Shown here: positions 9,829-19,108 of the stretch, one piece after another | Layout of the letters: each line of letters starts with the position of its first letter | How positions within the stretch are numbered: the stretch's first letter is position 1 | Origin: Bacteroides nordii WAL 11050 = JCM 12987 | GTDB lineage: Bacteria; Bacteroidota; Bacteroidia; Bacteroidales; Bacteroidaceae | Direction of reading: 5' to 3' | Assembly (NCBI GenBank): GCA_000613465.1 | Contig: BAJA01000009.1 | Coordinates: 1-64,000, forward strand | DNA length: 64,000 nt | Notes under the pieces: generated by a model | The model's database searches: none | What the model saw: only the letters and a program-made list of their open reading frames with translations | What the model was told of the DNA's origin: nothing | Position numbers and translations under genes: made by a program

Positions 9829-10128
9829 ATGGAAATTAGAATTCAATCGATTCACTTTGATGCAACAGAACAATTGCAGGCTTTCATTCAGAAGAAAGTG
9901 TCTAAGTTGGAGAAATATTACGAAGATATAAAGAAAGTAGAGGTGTCATTAAAGGTAGTAAAACCAGAAACGGCAGAAAATAAGGAGGCCGGAGTGAAAG
10001 TGCTTGTTCCGAATGGGGAGTTTTATGCGAGTAAAATTTGCGATACATTTGAAGAGGCTATTGACGTGAGCGTGGAAGCTCTCGGAAAACAACTGGTTAA
10101 ATACAAGGAAAAACAACGTAGTAAATAA
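9829..10128 (+). CDS. hpf: Ribosome hibernation-promoting factor, short form
   Basis: The 99-residue protein begins MEIRIQSIHFDATEQLQAFIQKK and has the beta-alpha-beta-beta-beta-alpha pattern of HPF/YfiA; the long-form C-terminal dimerisation domain is absent. It binds the 30S decoding region of idle ribosomes. It follows xerC by 14 bp and has a strong Shine-Dalgarno sequence (AAGGAGGTAAGT), unusual for Bacteroides. Confidence 0.92.
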   Translation: MEIRIQSIHFDATEQLQAFIQKKVSKLEKYYEDIKKVEVSLKVVKPETAENKEAGVKVLVPNGEFYASKICDTFEEAIDVSVEALGKQLVKYKEKQRSK

Positions 10129-10143
10129 AAAGTTCGCAAAAGT

Positions 10144-10174
10144 TTTGCGGGAAAGAAATAAATAACTAAATTTG
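10144..10174 (+). promoter_or_regulatory. Promoter of the tRNA-tuf-secE-nusG block
   Basis: TTTG (10144-10147), a 19-bp spacer and TAAATTTG (10167-10174) match the Bacteroides consensus. The predicted start is about 45 bp before the first tRNA. Confidence 0.85.
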
Positions 10175-10224
10175 CAGCCGTTTCGCTCGCGTTAGAACGT
10201 GACGGTTGCATTTTTTGAGTAGTT

Positions 10225-10298
10225 GCCTCTTTAGCTCAGTTGGCCAGAGCACGTGATTTGTAATCTCGGGGTCGTTGGTTCGAATCCGACAAGAGGCT
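10225..10298 (+). tRNA. tRNA-Thr (anticodon UGU)
   Basis: A 74-nt cloverleaf with acceptor stem GCCTCTT/AAGAGGC, discriminator U and anticodon loop TTTGTAA (TGT). The T arm carries GGTTCGAATCC. The anticodon stem has one U-U mismatch. CCA is not encoded. Confidence 0.95.
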
Positions 10299-10304
10299 CG
10301 AAGA

Positions 10305-10450
10305 AGTTGAGAGTTGAGAGTTCAAAGTTGAATGTTTTAAATAACTTTTATTGATGAACGACGAAATTGGAAACTTTGTTTAAATTGAAAAAAATGTTGA
10401 TGTTGGATTTAATAAATTATATCGTAGTTTTTAACTCTCAACTTTCAACT
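10305..10450. repeat. 18-bp inverted repeat of GTTGAGA units between two tRNAs
   Basis: AGTTGAGAGTTGAGAGTT at 10305-10322 is matched at 17 of 18 positions by the reverse complement of 10433-10450. The arms span an AT-rich spacer of about 110 bp with no gene. The arms use the same GTTGARAGTTGA motif as the rpoB-rpoC spacer. In RNA the arms could pair and mark a processing or stability site between tRNA-Thr and tRNA-Tyr. Confidence 0.7.
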
Positions 10451-10456
10451 AATTAA

Positions 10457-10539
10457 GGGCAAATACCAGAGTGGCCAAATGGGGCAGACTGTAAATCTGC
10501 TGTCTTTCGACTTCGGTGGTTCGAATCCATCTTTGCCCA
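10457..10539 (+). tRNA. tRNA-Tyr (anticodon GUA)
   Basis: An 83-nt class II tRNA with acceptor stem GGGCAAA/TTTGCCC, discriminator A, anticodon loop CTGTAAA (GTA) and a long variable arm. CCA is not encoded. Confidence 0.96.
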
Positions 10540-10573
10540 CAAACAAGAAGACAGAGTGTTAACTTTGGCAGAC

Positions 10574-10646
10574 GCGGAAGTAGCTCAGTTGATAGAGCAT
10601 TAGCCTTCCAAGCTGAGGGTCGCGGGTTTGAGCCCCGTCTTCCGCT
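10574..10646 (+). tRNA. tRNA-Gly (anticodon UCC)
   Basis: A 73-nt cloverleaf with acceptor stem GCGGAAG/CTTCCGC, discriminator U and anticodon loop CTTCCAA (TCC). It sits 34 bp after tRNA-Tyr in the same array. Confidence 0.96.
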
Positions 10647-10658
10647 CTCTTTTTTCTT

Positions 10659-10730
<72 letters not shown>

Positions 10731-10782
10731 CATAAAAGGATGTAAATGCTGATTATTAATCAAATAAATAACAAGTAAAGCT

Positions 10783-11967
10783 ATGGCTAAAGAGAAATTT
10801 GAACGTACCAAACCGCACGTAAACATTGGTACAATCGGTCACGTAGACCACGGTAAGACAACGTTGACAGCTGCTATCACTACTGTGTTGGCTAAGAAAG
10901 GTCTTTCTGAATTGCGTTCTTTCGATTCTATCGATAACGCACCTGAAGAAAAAGAAAGAGGTATTACTATCAATACTTCTCACGTTGAATATCAAACAGC
11001 TAACCGTCACTATGCACACGTAGACTGTCCGGGTCACGCTGACTACGTAAAGAACATGGTAACTGGTGCTGCTCAGATGGATGGTGCTATTATCGTTTGT
11101 GCTGCAACTGATGGTCCGATGCCTCAGACTCGCGAACACATCCTGTTGGCTCGTCAGGTAAACGTACCTCGTTTGGTTGTGTTCTTGAACAAGTGCGATA
11201 TGGTAGACGACGAAGAAATGTTGGAACTTGTTGAAATGGAAATGAGAGAGCTTCTTTCATTCTACGATTTCGATGGTGACAATACTCCTATCATCCGTGG
11301 TTCTGCTCTTGGCGCATTGAACGGTGTTGAAAAATGGGAAGATAAAGTTATGGAACTGATGGATGCAGTTGATAACTGGATTCCATTGCCTCCGCGTGAT
11401 GTTGATAAACCTTTCTTGATGCCTGTAGAAGACGTGTTCTCTATTACAGGTCGTGGTACTGTAGCAACTGGTCGTATCGAAACTGGTGTTATCCATGTAG
11501 GTGACGAAGTTGAAATCCTTGGTTTGGGTGAAGATAAGAAATCTGTTGTAACTGGTGTTGAAATGTTCCGCAAATTGCTGGATCAGGGTGAAGCTGGTGA
11601 TAACGTAGGTTTATTGCTCCGTGGCGTTGATAAGAATGAAATCAAACGTGGTATGGTTCTTTGTAAACCAGGTCAGATCAAACCTCACTCAAGATTTAAA
11701 GCAGAGGTTTATATCCTGAAGAAAGAAGAAGGTGGACGTCACACTCCATTCCACAACAAATATCGTCCTCAGTTCTATCTGCGTACTATGGACTGTACAG
11801 GTGAGATCACTCTTCCGGAAGGAACTGAAATGGTAATGCCGGGTGATAACGTAACTATCACTGTAGAATTGATCTATCCGGTAGCATTGAATCCGGGTCT
11901 TCGTTTCGCTATCCGCGAAGGTGGACGTACGGTAGGTGCTGGTCAGATTACTGAAATTCTTGACTAA
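10783..11967 (+). CDS. tuf: Elongation factor Tu
   Basis: The 394-residue GTPase brings aminoacyl-tRNA to the ribosome. The G motifs are all present: GHVDHGKT (about residues 18-25), the switch region with [20 protein letters not shown], and NKCD. Beta-barrel domains 2 and 3 follow to the usual C-terminus. It is flanked by tRNA genes and precedes secE-nusG. Only one tuf copy lies in this window. Confidence 0.99.
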   Translation: MAKEKFERTKPHVNIGTIGHVDHGKTTLTAAITTVLAKKGLSELRSFDSIDNAPEEKERGITINTSHVEYQTANRHYAHVDCPGHADYVKNMVTGAAQMDGAIIVCAATDGPMPQTREHILLARQVNVPRLVVFLNKCDMVDDEEMLELVEMEMRELLSFYDFDGDNTPIIRGSALGALNGVEKWEDKVMELMDAVDNWIPLPPRDVDKPFLMPVEDVFSITGRGTVATGRIETGVIHVGDEVEILGLGEDKKSVVTGVEMFRKLLDQGEAGDNVGLLLRGVDKNEIKRGMVLCKPGQIKPHSRFKAEVYILKKEEGGRHTPFHNKYRPQFYLRTMDCTGEITLPEGTEMVMPGDNVTITVELIYPVALNPGLRFAIREGGRTVGAGQITEILD

Positions 11968-11977
11968 TATTAAATAA

Positions 11978-12017
11978 ACATGATCAGTTCCCGGTGTAAA
12001 TCGGGAACTGATCATGT
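11978..12017 (+). other. Perfect 16-bp hairpin between tuf and tRNA-Trp
   Basis: ACATGATCAGTTCCCG (11978-11993) pairs perfectly with 12002-12017 across an 8-nt loop. No U-tract follows, and tRNA-Trp begins 4 bp later, so it is not a normal terminator. It may be an RNase processing or mRNA 3'-protection structure that separates tuf mRNA from the tRNA. Confidence 0.75.
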
Positions 12018-12021
12018 ACAA

Positions 12022-12094
12022 ACGGGAGTAGCTCAGTTGGTAGAGCACCGGTCTCCAAAACCGGGTGTCGGGAGTTCGAGCCTCTCCTCCCGTG
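12022..12094 (+). tRNA. tRNA-Trp (anticodon CCA)
   Basis: A 73-nt cloverleaf with acceptor stem ACGGGAG/CTCCCGT, discriminator G and anticodon loop CTCCAAA (CCA). It lies between tuf and secE, 14 bp before the secE ATG. Confidence 0.96.
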
Positions 12095-12108
12095 CTAATT
12101 TTTATAAG

Positions 12109-12300
12109 ATGAAAAAAGTAGTAGCTTATATTAAAGAATCTTACGACGAACTTGTACATAAAGTATCGTGGCCTACGTATTCTGAATTGTCCAGTAATGC
12201 AGTTGCTGTTTTATATGCTTCCCTGATAATTGCACTGCTGGTGTTCTTGATGGATCTTTGTTTCCAGAATTTCATGGAGAAAATAATTTATCCACATTAA
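12109..12300 (+). CDS. secE: Preprotein translocase subunit SecE
   Basis: A 63-residue single-TM protein: an amphipathic N-terminus (MKKVVAYIKESYDEL), the conserved VSWPTYSEL segment, and one membrane helix at about residues 33-53. SecE clamps SecY in the inner membrane. The frame is open upstream through the tRNA, but MKKVVAY at 12109 is the natural start. It is followed by nusG after 9 bp. Confidence 0.96.
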   Translation: MKKVVAYIKESYDELVHKVSWPTYSELSSNAVAVLYASLIIALLVFLMDLCFQNFMEKIIYPH

Positions 12301-12309
12301 ACAAAAGGA

Positions 12310-12858
12310 ATGGTGATGTCTGAGATTGAAAAGAAATGGTATGTTTTGCGTGCCATTAGTGGAAAAGAAGCTAAGGTTAAAGAGTATCTTGAAGCTGATA
12401 TCAAAAACAGCGACTTAGGCGAATATGTATCTCAGGTATTGATTCCTACCGAAAAAGTATATCAGGTTCGCAATGGTAAAAAAATTGTGAAAGAGAGAAG
12501 TTATCTCCCTGGTTACGTTTTGGTGGAGGCTGCTTTGGTAGGTGAGGTATCTCACCACTTGAGAAATACTCCTAATGTGATAGGTTTTTTGGGTGGCTCT
12601 GAAAAGCCGGTACCCCTTAGACAATCGGAAGTGAATCGTATACTTGGTACAGTGGATGAACTGCAGGAGACGGGAGAAGAGTTAAATATCCCATATGTTG
12701 TAGGTGAAACTGTAAAGGTTACTTTTGGTCCTTTCAGCGGATTCAGTGGCATCATTGAAGAGGTGAATAGTGAAAAAAAGAAACTGAAGGTCATGGTAAA
12801 GATATTCGGGCGCAAAACGCCGCTTGAATTAGGCTTTATGCAAGTGGAAAAAGAATAG
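12310..12858 (+). CDS. nusG: Transcription termination/antitermination factor NusG
   Basis: The 182-residue protein has the NGN domain (KKWYVLRAISGKEAKVKEYL, with SYLPGYVLVEA and TPNVIGFLGG) and a C-terminal KOW domain (VGETVKVTFGPFSGFSGIIEEV). It binds RNA polymerase and links it to Rho or the ribosome. An internal ATG at 12316 (MSEIEKKW) is an alternative start. It lies upstream of the L11 operon, as in most bacteria. Confidence 0.97.
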   Translation: MVMSEIEKKWYVLRAISGKEAKVKEYLEADIKNSDLGEYVSQVLIPTEKVYQVRNGKKIVKERSYLPGYVLVEAALVGEVSHHLRNTPNVIGFLGGSEKPVPLRQSEVNRILGTVDELQETGEELNIPYVVGETVKVTFGPFSGFSGIIEEVNSEKKKLKVMVKIFGRKTPLELGFMQVEKE

Positions 12859-12915
12859 TGCAGGTGTTACGCTGTAGTATTCTTCATTAATGTTTATATA
12901 TAAATCAATTAAAAA

Positions 12916-13359
12916 ATGGCTAAAGAAGTTGCTGGACTAATCAAATTACAGATTAAAGGAGGCGCTGCAAATCCATCACCTCCCGTTGGACCTGCACTGG
13001 GTTCTAAGGGAATTAATATCATGGAGTTTTGCAAGCAATTCAATGCCAGAACCCAGGACAAAGCAGGTAAAATTCTGCCTGTTATTATTACTTACTACGC
13101 AGATAAGTCTTTCGATTTTGTAATCAAGACTCCTCCCGTTGCTATTCAATTGCTTGAAGTAGCTAAGGTAAAGAGTGGTTCTGCTGAGCCTAACCGTAAG
13201 AAAGTTGCCGAATTAACTTGGGAACAGGTTCGTACGATTGCTCAGGACAAAATGGTTGACTTGAACTGTTTTACTGTGGAAGCTGCCATGAAGATGGTTG
13301 CAGGTACAGCTAGAAGTATGGGTATCGCTGTAAAAGGGGAGTTCCCGGTTAATAATTAA
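12916..13359 (+). CDS. rplK: 50S ribosomal protein L11
   Basis: A 147-residue protein with the [21 protein letters not shown]-terminal segment and the C-terminal rRNA-binding domain ending near [14 protein letters not shown]11 forms the GTPase-associated stalk base with L10. First of rplK-rplA-rplJ-rplL; rplA follows after 15 bp. Confidence 0.98.
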   Translation: MAKEVAGLIKLQIKGGAANPSPPVGPALGSKGINIMEFCKQFNARTQDKAGKILPVIITYYADKSFDFVIKTPPVAIQLLEVAKVKSGSAEPNRKKVAELTWEQVRTIAQDKMVDLNCFTVEAAMKMVAGTARSMGIAVKGEFPVNN

Positions 13360-13374
13360 TAAACTTCAATTGTA

Positions 13375-14073
13375 ATGGGTAAACTGACAAAAAATCAAAA
13401 GTTAGCTGCAGGAAAAATTGAAGCAGGGAAAGCATACTCACTGAAAGAGGCTGCATCTTTGGTAAAGGAAATTACTTTTACTAAGTTTGATGCTTCATTA
13501 GATATTGATGTACGTTTAGGTGTTGATCCACGTAAAGCTAACCAGATGGTGAGAGGTGTTGTTTCACTTCCTCATGGTACTGGTAAAGAAGTTCGTGTGT
13601 TGGTACTATGTACACCGGATGCTGAAGCTGCTGCAAAAGAAGCGGGTGCTGACTATGTTGGTCTGGATGAATATATCGAAAAGATCAAAGGTGGATGGAC
13701 TGATATTGATGTGATCATCACTATGCCATCTATCATGGGTAAAATTGGTGCACTCGGTCGTGTGCTTGGTCCTCGCGGATTGATGCCTAACCCGAAGAGT
13801 GGTACTGTAACTATGGATGTTGCTAAAGCTGTAAAAGAAGTAAAACAAGGTAAGATTGACTTTAAAGTTGATAAGAGTGGTATTGTTCATACTTCAATTG
13901 GTAAAGTTTCATTTGATGCAGAAAAGATTCGCGATAACGCAAAAGAATTTATTGCTACATTGAATAAATTGAAACCAACTGCAGCCAAGGGTACATATAT
14001 TAAGAGTATTTATCTTTCTAGCACGATGAGTGCGGGTATCAAAATCGACCCGAAGACGGTAGAGGAAATCTAA
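13375..14073 (+). CDS. rplA: 50S ribosomal protein L1
   Basis: The 232-residue protein has the two-domain L1 fold with the signature [20 protein letters not shown] and PKSGTVT. It forms the L1 stalk at the E site and in many bacteria represses its own operon; no obvious operator was identified here. It lies 15 bp after rplK and 15 bp before rplJ. Confidence 0.98.
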   Translation: MGKLTKNQKLAAGKIEAGKAYSLKEAASLVKEITFTKFDASLDIDVRLGVDPRKANQMVRGVVSLPHGTGKEVRVLVLCTPDAEAAAKEAGADYVGLDEYIEKIKGGWTDIDVIITMPSIMGKIGALGRVLGPRGLMPNPKSGTVTMDVAKAVKEVKQGKIDFKVDKSGIVHTSIGKVSFDAEKIRDNAKEFIATLNKLKPTAAKGTYIKSIYLSSTMSAGIKIDPKTVEEI

Positions 14074-14088
14074 TAAAACGGAGGAATA

Positions 14089-14610
14089 ATGAGAAAGGAA
14101 GATAAAAATACGATTATTGCGCATATCGCTGATACAGTAAAGGAATATGGTCACTTCTACTTGGTAGATGTAACAGCTATGAACGCTGCTGCTACAAGTA
14201 GCTTGAGAAGAGCTTGTTTCAAGGCTGACATCAAATTGATGGTGGTTAAGAATACATTGCTTCACAAAGCACTTGAATCTTTGGAAGAAGACTTTTCTCC
14301 TCTTTACAATTCTTTGACTGGCACTACTGCTGTAATGTTTAGTAACGTTGCTAATGTACCGGCTAAATTGATCAAAGACAAAGCTAAGGATGGAGTTCCT
14401 GGACTGAAAGCCGCTTATGCAGAAGAAAGCTTCTATGTTGGTGCTGACCAGTTGGATGCTCTCGTAGCTATCAAGAGTAAAAATGAAGTTATTGCTGACG
14501 TTATTGCCCTGTTGCAATCTCCGGCCAAGAATGTTATTTCTGCTCTTCAATCAGGTGGTAACACCCTTCACGGAGTTCTCAAAACTCTTGGTGAACGTAC
14601 CGAAGCGTAA
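14089..14610 (+). CDS. rplJ: 50S ribosomal protein L10
   Basis: The 173-residue protein has the expected N-terminal rRNA-binding part and C-terminal helix that binds L7/L12 dimers. A strong Shine-Dalgarno sequence (ACGGAGGAATA) precedes the ATG. A 94-bp spacer separates it from rplL. Confidence 0.97.
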   Translation: MRKEDKNTIIAHIADTVKEYGHFYLVDVTAMNAAATSSLRRACFKADIKLMVVKNTLLHKALESLEEDFSPLYNSLTGTTAVMFSNVANVPAKLIKDKAKDGVPGLKAAYAEESFYVGADQLDALVAIKSKNEVIADVIALLQSPAKNVISALQSGGNTLHGVLKTLGERTEA

Positions 14611-14704
14611 GTTTCAAAAAAGGGTCACTGACTGTGAAGGAAGTAAAGACCTGAATAATTTTTATAATCAACAAAGTAATTAAACAATTAAAATCATACA
14701 AAAA

Positions 14705-15079
14705 ATGGCAGATTTGAAAGCTTTTGCAGAACAATTAGTTAACTTGACAGTAAAAGAAGTTAATGAACTTGCAACTATCCTTAAAGAAGAATACGGTATT
14801 GAACCTGCTGCTGCAGCTGTTGCTGTTGCTGCTGGTCCTGCAGCTGGTGCTGCTGCTGTAGAAGAAAAAACTTCTTTCGACGTAGTATTGAAAAGCGCTG
14901 GTGCAGCTAAACTTCAGGTTGTAAAGGCCGTTAAGGAAGCTTGTGGTCTTGGTTTGAAAGAAGCTAAGGACATGGTAGACGGTGCTCCTAGCGTAGTAAA
15001 AGAAGGTTTAGCTAAAGACGAAGCAGAATCATTGAAGAAAACATTGGAAGAAGCTGGAGCTGAAGTTGAACTTAAATAA
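14705..15079 (+). CDS. rplL: 50S ribosomal protein L7/L12
   Basis: The 124-residue acidic protein has an N-terminal dimerisation helix pair, an alanine-rich hinge (about residues 36-52) and the C-terminal domain with [20 protein letters not shown]. It recruits translational GTPases. It is the last ribosomal gene before a strong hairpin and rpoB. Confidence 0.98.
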   Translation: MADLKAFAEQLVNLTVKEVNELATILKEEYGIEPAAAAVAVAAGPAAGAAAVEEKTSFDVVLKSAGAAKLQVVKAVKEACGLGLKEAKDMVDGAPSVVKEGLAKDEAESLKKTLEEAGAEVELK

Positions 15080-15104
15080 CATTAGCCTGGAAATCAGGTA
15101 ATTC

Positions 15105-15142
15105 GGTTAAGAATCCTTCGCAAGAGGATTCTTAACCTTTTT
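15105..15142 (+). terminator. Attenuator-like hairpin between rplL and rpoB
   Basis: A perfect 13-bp stem (GGTTAAGAATCCT at 15105-15117 with 15125-15137) has a 7-nt loop and is followed by TTTTT. It has the form of an intrinsic terminator but sits inside the rplKAJL-rpoBC operon, 41 bp before the rpoB ATG. It probably reduces read-through so that rpoBC is made at a lower level than L7/L12. Confidence 0.85.
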
Positions 15143-15183
15143 GTGTATATATTTAAAATTAAGTTCTTCAAATTCATTGACAG

Positions 15184-18100
15184 ATGTCTTCAAATACTGT
15201 AAATCAAAGAGTTAATTTTGCTTCGACTAAGAATCCGCTTGAATATCCGGATTTCCTGGAAGTACAATTGAAGTCATTCCAAGACTTTCTACAACTAGAC
15301 ACCCCGCCCGAAAAGCGTAAGAATGAGGGATTGTATAAAGTATTTGCTGAAAACTTCCCTATTGCCGATACAAGAAATAATTTTGTTCTTGAGTTTTTGG
15401 ACTATTATATTGATCCGCCGCGCTATACCATTGATGATTGTATAGAGCGTGGGCTTACTTATAGTGTCCCTTTGAAAGCGAAACTCAAGCTTTACTGTAC
15501 TGATCCTGACCATGAGGATTTTGATACAGTGATTCAGGATGTGTTTCTCGGTCCGATTCCCTACATGACTGACAAGGCGACTTTTGTCATCAATGGTGCC
15601 GAACGTGTAGTTGTGTCTCAGCTTCATCGTTCTCCGGGTGTATTCTTCGGTCAGAGTGTTCATGCTAACGGTACGAAATTATACTCGGCACGTATTATTC
15701 CATTCAAGGTTCATGGATTGAGTTTGCTACCGACATCAATAATGTGATGTACGCATACATCGACCGAAAGAAAAAATTGCCTGTAACAACGCTGTTGAGA
15801 GCGATTGGCTTTGAAAATGATAAAGATATTCTTGAGATTTTTAACCTGGCAGAAGATGTAAAGGTAAATAAGACAAATCTTAAGAGAATCGTGGGTCGTA
15901 AGCTCGCTGCCCGTGTTTTGAAAACCTGGATTGAAGATTTTGTTGATGAAGATACTGGTGAAGTAGTTTCTATCGAGCGTAATGAGGTTATTATCGACCG
16001 TGAAACTGTCATTGAGGAAGAACATATCAATGAAATTATTGAATCGGGCGTTCAGAATATCCTGATCCATAAGGATGAACCGAATCAGTCTGATTACTCC
16101 ATTATATATAATACGCTGCAGAAGGACCCGAGTAACTCGGAAAAAGAAGCGGTACTCTATATTTATCGTCAGTTGCGTAATGCAGACCCTGCCGATGATG
16201 CAAGTGCACGTGAGGTAATAAATAACCTGTTCTTCTCGGAAAAGAGATATGACCTTGGTGATGTAGGTCGTTATAGAATCAACAAAAAGTTGAATCTAAC
16301 GACTGATATGGATGTACGTGTTCTTACCAAGGAAGATATCATTGAAATCATTAAATATCTGATTGAGTTGATTAACTCAAAAGCAGATGTGGATGATATT
16401 GACCACTTGAGCAATCGTCGTGTACGTACAGTAGGCGAGCAGCTGTCTAATCAGTTTGCTGTTGGTCTGGCTCGTATGTCACGTACTATTCGTGAACGTA
16501 TGAACGTTCGTGATAACGAAGTGTTTACTCCGATTGATTTGATCAATGCGAAGACAATTTCTTCTGTTATTAATTCATTCTTCGGAACCAATGCTTTGTC
16601 ACAGTTTATGGATCAGACAAACCCGCTGGCTGAGATTACTCACAAGCGTCGTATGTCTGCACTGGGTCCGGGTGGTCTTTCTCGTGAACGTGCCGGATTT
16701 GAGGTTCGTGACGTTCATTACACACACTATGGTCGTCTTTGTCCGATTGAAACCCCGGAAGGACCGAATATCGGTTTGATTTCGTCGTTGTGTGTATTTG
16801 CAAAAATTAATGATCTCGGATTCATCGAAACCCCATATCGTAAGGTAGAGAATGCTAAGGTAGATCTTTCTGATAATGGTTTGATTTATCTGACTGCAGA
16901 AGAAGAAGAAGGTAAGGTCATTGCGCAGGGTAATGCTCCGTTGAATGATGATGGAACATTTATTCGTAACAAAGTAAAATCTCGTCAGGATGCTGATTTC
17001 CCGGTTGTGGAACCTGCTGAAGTAGATTGATGGATGTTTCTCCTCAGCAGATTGCTTCTATCGCAGCTTCTTTGATTCCGTTTCTGGAACACGACGATGC
17101 TAACCGTGCATTGATGGGATCAAACATGATGCGTCAGGCAGTTCCTTTGTTGAGAAGTGAAGCTCCTATTGTAGGTACTGGTATCGAACGTCAGCTGGTT
17201 AGAGACTCACGTACGCAGATAACTGCGGAAGGTGATGGTGTAATTGATTATGTTGATGCTACTACCATTCGTATTTTGTATGATCGTACTGAAGACGAGG
17301 AATTTGTAAGCTTTGAATCAGCTCTGAAGGAATATAGAATTCCTAAATTCCGTAAGACCAACCAAAATATGACAATTGACCTTCGTCCGATCTGTAATAG
17401 AGGTGATCGGGTAACAAAAGGTCAAATCTTGACAGAAGGTTATTCTACTGAAAATGGTGAATTGGCATTGGGTAAGAATTTGCTCGTTGCATATATGCCA
17501 TGGAAGGGATATAACTATGAAGATGCTATTGTATTGAACGAACGTGTTGTTCGTGAGGACTTGCTCACTTCTGTACATGTTGAAGAATACTCGTTAGAGG
17601 TTCGCGAAACAAAACGCGGAATGGAAGAATTGACTTCTGATATTCCTAATGTAAGTGAAGAAGCCACTAAAGACCTTGATGAAAACGGTATTGTGCGTAT
17701 TGGCGCGCGTATTCAGCCGGGAGATATCATGATTGGTAAAATCACTCCGAAGGGTGAGTCTGATCCTTCGCCGGAGGAGAAATTGCTTCGTGCTATCTTT
17801 GGTGATAAAGCCGGTGATGTGAAAGATGCTTCTTTGAAAGCTTCTCCTTCATTGAAGGGGGTGGTTATTGACAAGAAACTCTTCTCACGTGTAATCAAGA
17901 ACCGTAGTTCTAAGTTGGCGGATAAAGCTTTGCTTCCGAAGATAGATGATGAGTTTGAAGGAAAAGCTTCAGATTTGAAACGTATTCTTGTGAAGAAACT
18001 AATGACGTTGACTGAAGGTAAAGTTTCACAAGGGGTAAAGGATTATTTGGGAGCTGAAGTTATTGCAAAGGGTTCCAAATTTAATGTATCTGATTTTGAT

Positions 18101-18994
18101 TCGCTCGACTTTACATCTATCCAGTTAAGTAATTGGACGAATGATGAACATATCAATGGTATGATTCGTGATTTGGTGATGAACTATATCAAGAAGTATA
18201 AAGAGCTTGATGCAGAATTGAAGCGTAAGAAGTTTGCTATCACTATTGGTGATGAACTTCCTGCAGGTATCATTCAGATGGCGAAAGTATATATTGCTAA
18301 AAAACGTAAGATCGGTGTTGGTGATAAGATGGCAGGTCGTCACGGTAACAAAGGTATTGTTTCCCGTGTTGTTCGTCAGGAAGATATGCCGTTCCTTGAA
18401 GATGGAACTCCGGTTGATATTGTTTTGAACCCATTGGGTGTGCCTTCACGTATGAACATCGGACAGATTTTTGAAGCTGTTCTTGGTCGTGCTGGAAAGA
18501 CGCTCGGCGTTAAGTTTGCCACTCCTATTTTCGATGGTGCTACCATGGAAGATCTGGATCAGTGGACAGACAAGGCAGGGTTGCCACGTTATTGTAAGAC
18601 TTATCTTTGCGATGGTGGTACGGGTGAGAAATTTGACCAGGCAGCAACTGTGGGGGTAACCTATATGTTGAAATTGGGACACATGGTTGAAGATAAAATG
18701 CATGCTCGTTCTATCGGTCCGTACTCACTTATTACTCAGCAGCCACTTGGTGGTAAAGCTCAGTTTGGTGGTCAGCGTTTCGGAGAAATGGAGGTTTGGG
18801 CACTCGAAGGTTTCGGTGCTGCACACATTCTTCAGGAAATATTAACAATTAAATCAGATGATGTTGTGGGACGTTCTAAAGCTTACGAAGCAATCGTTAA
18901 GGGTGAACCTATGCCACAACCTGGTATCCCGGAATCTCTAAATGTGTTGTTGCACGAATTGAGAGGTTTGGGACTAAGTATTAATCTGGAATAA
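15184..18994 (+). CDS. rpoB: RNA polymerase beta subunit, two apparent frameshifts
   Basis: The three overlapping frames (15184-15747, 15744-17030, 17027-18994) together encode one 1,270-residue protein when two bases are restored. The first missing base is a G near 15708 (AAGGTT for AAGGGTT, giving [20 protein letters not shown]). The second is a T near 17028 (GATTGATG for GATTTGATG, giving [11 protein letters not shown]). Both breaks leave 4-bp ATGA or TGATG overlaps that imitate coupled genes. rpoB is essential, so these are almost certainly sequence errors. The rifampicin region reads as sensitive: QFMDQTNP keeps the Asp, THKRR the His and RMSALGPGG the Ser. Catalytic-core motifs [11 protein letters not shown] and [20 protein letters not shown] are intact. 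Confidence 0.96.
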
Positions 18995-19002
18995 TTATTT
19001 TA

Positions 19003-19097
19003 GTTGAAAGTTGATAATTGAAAGTTGAAAGTTTTATTACTCTCTGCTTTCAATTATCAAACTTCAACTTTCGACTTTTAACTTTCAATTTTCAACT
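19003..19097. repeat. Inverted GTTGAAAGTTGA repeats between rpoB and rpoC
   Basis: The arm at 19003-19024 is matched at 20 of 22 positions by the reverse complement of 19047-19068. A further antisense copy (ACTTTTAACTTTCAATTTTC) fills 19073-19092, ending 17 bp before the rpoC start. The spacer can fold into a long AT-rich hairpin. The motif is the same as in the tRNA spacer at 10305-10450. Confidence 0.75.
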
Positions 19098-19108
19098 AAT
19101 ATAAGAGT

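Noticed and set aside
11689..12159. Reverse-strand frame of 156 codons over tuf and tRNA-Trp
   Set aside because: Antisense to tuf and tRNA-Trp; the stretch ARTPDTRFWRPVLYQLSYSR is a typical antisense tRNA translation.
13909..14550. Reverse-strand frame of 213 codons over rplA and rplJ
   Set aside because: Antisense to two ribosomal protein genes; Ser/Cys/Phe-rich composition typical of shadows.
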